Positions 61,706-64,000 of a DNA stretch of 64,000 nt are shown piece by piece. Within the stretch, counting starts at the first letter, position 1. Each line of letters begins with the position of its first letter. A program made the translations under genes and the position numbers. Origin of the DNA: Rhizobium sp. SL86 (lineage in GTDB: Bacteria; Pseudomonadota; Alphaproteobacteria; Rhizobiales; Rhizobiaceae); NCBI RefSeq assembly GCF_026672545.1, contig NZ_JAPPRJ010000007.1, forward strand, positions 62,001 through 126,000, in the 5' to 3' direction. The notes under the pieces were generated by a model, which was not told where the DNA came from, searched no databases, and worked only from the letters and a program-made list of their open reading frames with translations.

Positions 61706-63346
61706 TTGACCCATGACCTCAAAGAGCCATCGTCAGAGCGTCCTCAACTGCCCGGTTCCTGGTGGCGGACGCAGGAAATGTTCCTGATGCAGGAGGTCAT
61801 GAGCCTGATCGGCAAGGACCTGCCGCTCGAAAAGGTCTTGCGCGAGATCCTGCACCTGATGTCGGAAATGCTTGGCCTCAACCGCGGCCGCATCGTCCTA
61901 AAGGATAACGACCGCGGCGATTTCCACATCGCCCATTCCTACGGCCTCACCCGCGAGGAGGCGACGCGCGGCCGCTACCTGCCGGGCGAAGGGATTACCG
62001 GTCAGGTGATCGCCAGCGGCCAGTTGGTCCTCGCGCGCAATATCAAGACCGATCCCGTCTTTCTCGGACGCGCCGTCCATTTGAGTTCGCTGCCGCCTGG
62101 CGCCGTCTCCTTCATCGCCACGCCGGTGAAGATGGAGGGCAGGGTAGTCGGGGCGCTTGCCTGCCACCGCATCCTGCATCGCGACCGGCCGCTTTCCGAC
62201 GAGTTGACGCTGATGAAGATCATGGCGACGCTGATCGGCCAGCTGCTGACCCTGCACGACCGCGTCGAGCGCCAGACGCGGGAATTGCGCGCCCACAACA
62301 AGATGCTCGAGGATGCGCTGAAGGGCGGACGGGCACGCTACGGCATCATCGGCACCTCCCCTGCCCTTTTGCAGGCGATCGCCCAAATCGAGAAGGTGGC
62401 GGCCGCCACCGCCAGCGTGCTGCTTCTTGGCGAGTCCGGAACGGGCAAGGAACTGTTTGCCCGCGCCCTGCATCTGGCCGGTCCTCGACGCGACAAGCCG
62501 TTTATCAAGGTCAACTGCGCCGCCATTCCCGAAAGCCTGTTCGAATCCGAGCTGTTCGGCCACGAGAAGGGTGCCTTTACAGGCGCCATAGACGCCCGCC
62601 CCGGCTGGTTCGAGCAGGCTGGTGACGGCACGATCTTCCTCGACGAGATCGGTGAGTTGCCGCTTGCGATGCAGACGAAACTGCTGCGCACGCTGCAGGA
62701 AGGCACCGTTATCCGGCTCGGATCGAAGAAGGAGACTCGCGTCAATGCCCGGCTCGTCGCCGCCACCAACCGCGATATCGGCCGCGAGGTGATGCGCAAG
62801 AATTTTCGCGAAGATCTGTTCTACCGCCTCAACGTCATCCCCATCCGACTGCCGTCGTTGGACGAGCGGCAGGGCGACATTCCGGAGCTGGCGCTGTTCT
62901 TTGTCGACAAGATCAACCGCGAGAACCATCGCAATGTCAGCCTGTCGAAGAGCGCCGTCGATTTCATCGCCTGCCAGTCCTGGCCGGGTAATATCCGCCA
63001 ACTCGCCAATTTCGTCGAACGGCTGATCCTTCTGTCGACAGAGACGGTGCTGGAGCGCCAGGATGTCGAACAGGTCCTGCTCGGATCCGCCCCCTCGGCG
63101 CCGATCGCCTCACCGGTCATGGCTGCGCCGGTGATGACGTCGGCCTATCACGGCGAGCGTCCCGCCATGCCGTCGCCGGACCCCGCCTTTCCCTTCCGCC
63201 CCTATATGAAGGCGACATCGCATGAGCGCGAAACGCTAGAGCGGGCGCTAATGGAGGCGGGCGGCAACAAGACCCGGGCCGCGCAGCGCCTCGGCATGAC
63301 GGAGAGGCAATTCTCCTATCGCTGGAAAAAGCTCTCCGCCGCCTAA
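61706..63346 (+). CDS. Sigma54-dependent transcriptional activator (GAF-AAA+-Fis, NifA-like)
   Basis: The 546-residue protein starts at a TTG (AGGTGA upstream); the nearest ATG is out of frame. It has an N-terminal GAF domain (residues about 35-185, MLGLNRGRIVLKDND and GEGITGQVIASGQLV), the AAA+ core with Walker A GESGTGKE (242-249) and the sigma54-contact loop GAFTGA (289-294), and a C-terminal Fis helix (NKTRAAQRLGMTERQFSYRW). Domain order equals NifA and related activators, but no Cys-rich linker is seen. It probably senses a small ligand and drives the three sigma54 promoters of this cluster. Confidence 0.9.
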   Translation: MTHDLKEPSSERPQLPGSWWRTQEMFLMQEVMSLIGKDLPLEKVLREILHLMSEMLGLNRGRIVLKDNDRGDFHIAHSYGLTREEATRGRYLPGEGITGQVIASGQLVLARNIKTDPVFLGRAVHLSSLPPGAVSFIATPVKMEGRVVGALACHRILHRDRPLSDELTLMKIMATLIGQLLTLHDRVERQTRELRAHNKMLEDALKGGRARYGIIGTSPALLQAIAQIEKVAAATASVLLLGESGTGKELFARALHLAGPRRDKPFIKVNCAAIPESLFESELFGHEKGAFTGAIDARPGWFEQAGDGTIFLDEIGELPLAMQTKLLRTLQEGTVIRLGSKKETRVNARLVAATNRDIGREVMRKNFREDLFYRLNVIPIRLPSLDERQGDIPELALFFVDKINRENHRNVSLSKSAVDFIACQSWPGNIRQLANFVERLILLSTETVLERQDVEQVLLGSAPSAPIASPVMAAPVMTSAYHGERPAMPSPDPAFPFRPYMKATSHERETLERALMEAGGNKTRAAQRLGMTERQFSYRWKKLSAA

Positions 63347-63347
63347 C

Positions 63348-63380
63348 AATGTCGTTTTTTGACAATGTCGATAATGTCAA
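63348..63380. promoter_or_regulatory. Enhancer candidate repeats CAATGTCG
   Basis: CAATGTCG occurs twice in tandem and a related TAATGTCAA follows, with a TGTC/GACA inverted pair (63350-63364). The cluster is about 110 bases upstream of the sigma54 promoter at 63483, a normal enhancer distance, and resembles the TTGTCGA words in the cyanate region. It begins directly after the activator stop. Confidence 0.5.
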
Positions 63381-63482
63381 TCGCGATCACCCTGCAGAAG
63401 CGGCGCCGCTCCCCACCGCACAATGCTGAATATCAATATTATCCAATAATTTACGCGATTATCAGTCTCTATATCCGGTGTC

Positions 63483-63498
63483 TGGCATGGCGCTTGCT
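63483..63498 (+). promoter_or_regulatory. Sigma54 promoter for the OsmC-family gene
   Basis: TGGCAT, GGCGC, TTGCT fits the -24/-12 consensus with one change in the -24 box. The predicted start near 63509 precedes the ATG at 63556. It makes the OsmC-family gene a likely further target of the neighbouring activator. Confidence 0.8.
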
Positions 63499-63555
63499 AA
63501 CCTCTTTTCCAGGGGGGATCACCCCTTCCCTCACACAGGCACAAGAGGAAACACC

Positions 63556-64000
63556 ATGACCGAGACAGCTTCGCAGACCGTGACGACCTACCTGCGACCG
63601 ATCGATCGCGACGGCCTGCTGGCCTTTGCCGAACGCGGCCGCAACAATCCCAACAGCCGCGGCACCAACATCGTGCGCACCGTCTGCGAGGGCCAATACC
63701 GGACACTCAGCTATGTCGGCGAGCACGAAGCCGTCGTCGTCGACGAGCCCCGGCATCTCATGGGCCAGGACACGGCACCGGCACCGGGCGAGATCGTCTT
63801 GTCTGCGCTCGGCGGCTGCCTTGCCGTCGGCATCACCGCGGTCGCCACCTGGAAGAACGTAAAGCTGTCGCGGCTCGAACTACATATCGAGGGCGATATC
63901 GGCAACAGCGCTGCCTGGGGCGCTGGCGGCGCCGAACGTGAGCCAAGCCAGATGGGCTTTCAGGAAATCCGCGTCAAGGTCGATATCGACGGCGATGCGA
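63556..64000 (+). CDS. OsmC-family protein (runs off the window)
   Basis: An ATG at 63556 with GAGGAA seven bases upstream opens a frame that is still open at the end of the window (148 residues so far). The segment PAPGEIVLSALGGCLAVGITA has the conserved Cys of OsmC/Ohr-type peroxidases and related proteins, and NNPNSRGTNIVRTVCEGQY precedes it. The second Cys of Ohr cannot be judged in the visible part. Members act in peroxide or thiol chemistry. Placement behind a sigma54 promoter next to the cyanate genes suggests co-regulation. Confidence 0.8.
   Translation, partial: MTETASQTVTTYLRPIDRDGLLAFAERGRNNPNSRGTNIVRTVCEGQYRTLSYVGEHEAVVVDEPRHLMGQDTAPAPGEIVLSALGGCLAVGITAVATWKNVKLSRLELHIEGDIGNSAAWGAGGAEREPSQMGFQEIRVKVDIDGDA

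Noticed and set aside
1..64000. tRNA, rRNA, replication origin (repABC-type) or transfer origin
   Set aside because: I looked for typical gene motifs and structures and saw none that could be supported. The plasmid assignment therefore rests on gene content only.

Overview
The window is high-GC alphaproteobacterial DNA, most likely an accessory replicon (megaplasmid or chromid) of a Rhizobiaceae-type bacterium. The reasons are the very large DNA methyltransferase/SNF2-type helicase followed by DUF1419 and Toprim proteins (a set familiar from rhizobial plasmids), the density of ABC/TRAP uptake systems with LacI or GntR regulators, and the IS, integrase and toxin-antitoxin material. No rRNA, tRNA or replication origin was seen.

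Layout. 0.2-7.5 kb: plasmid-type genes on the minus strand (methylase-helicase, DUF1419, DUF3991/Toprim, a 58-aa protein), then about 0.9 kb without a supportable gene. 8.4-24.2 kb: a sugar-acid catabolic island with an RbsABC-like transporter plus a GlcG/HbpS-like protein, gluconolactonase-like protein, L-idonate 5-dehydrogenase, 2-hydroxyacid dehydrogenase, gluconate 5-dehydrogenase, gluconokinase, a GarR-like reductase, a TRAP transporter and three LacI regulators. Related GTTATCGATAAC-like palindromes lie in its divergent promoter regions. 24.4-32.5 kb: an amide or hydantoin-type module (hydantoinase/dihydropyrimidinase, GntR, an Asp/Glu-racemase-fold enzyme, TRAP transporter, amidohydrolase) ending in a truncated epimerase. 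32.4-41.4 kb: a parallel module (truncated and complete racemase-fold genes, a frameshifted amidohydrolase, ABC transporter, amidase, serine hydrolase, GntR). The two modules meet at a recombination scar near 32475.

41.5-52.2 kb: a complete type I-C CRISPR-Cas locus with 37 identical-looking 32-bp repeats and 36 spacers, then cas2-cas1-cas4-cas7-cas8c-cas5-cas3 read on the minus strand. A small GIY-YIG nuclease-like gene sits between cas3 and cas5 and is translationally overlapped with both. This is the most unusual item in the window.

52.4-57.5 kb: mobile material, comprising an IS66-like element with imperfect inverted repeats and a target duplication, a Phd/MazF-like toxin-antitoxin pair, a tyrosine recombinase and a decayed ABC transporter. 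57.6-64 kb: a cyanate module (cyanase, NitT/TauT-type ABC transporter), a GAF-AAA+ sigma54 activator and the start of an OsmC-family gene. Three near-consensus sigma54 (-24/-12) promoters precede the permease/ATPase/cyanase operon, the binding-protein gene and the OsmC gene, so the activator very probably drives the whole set.
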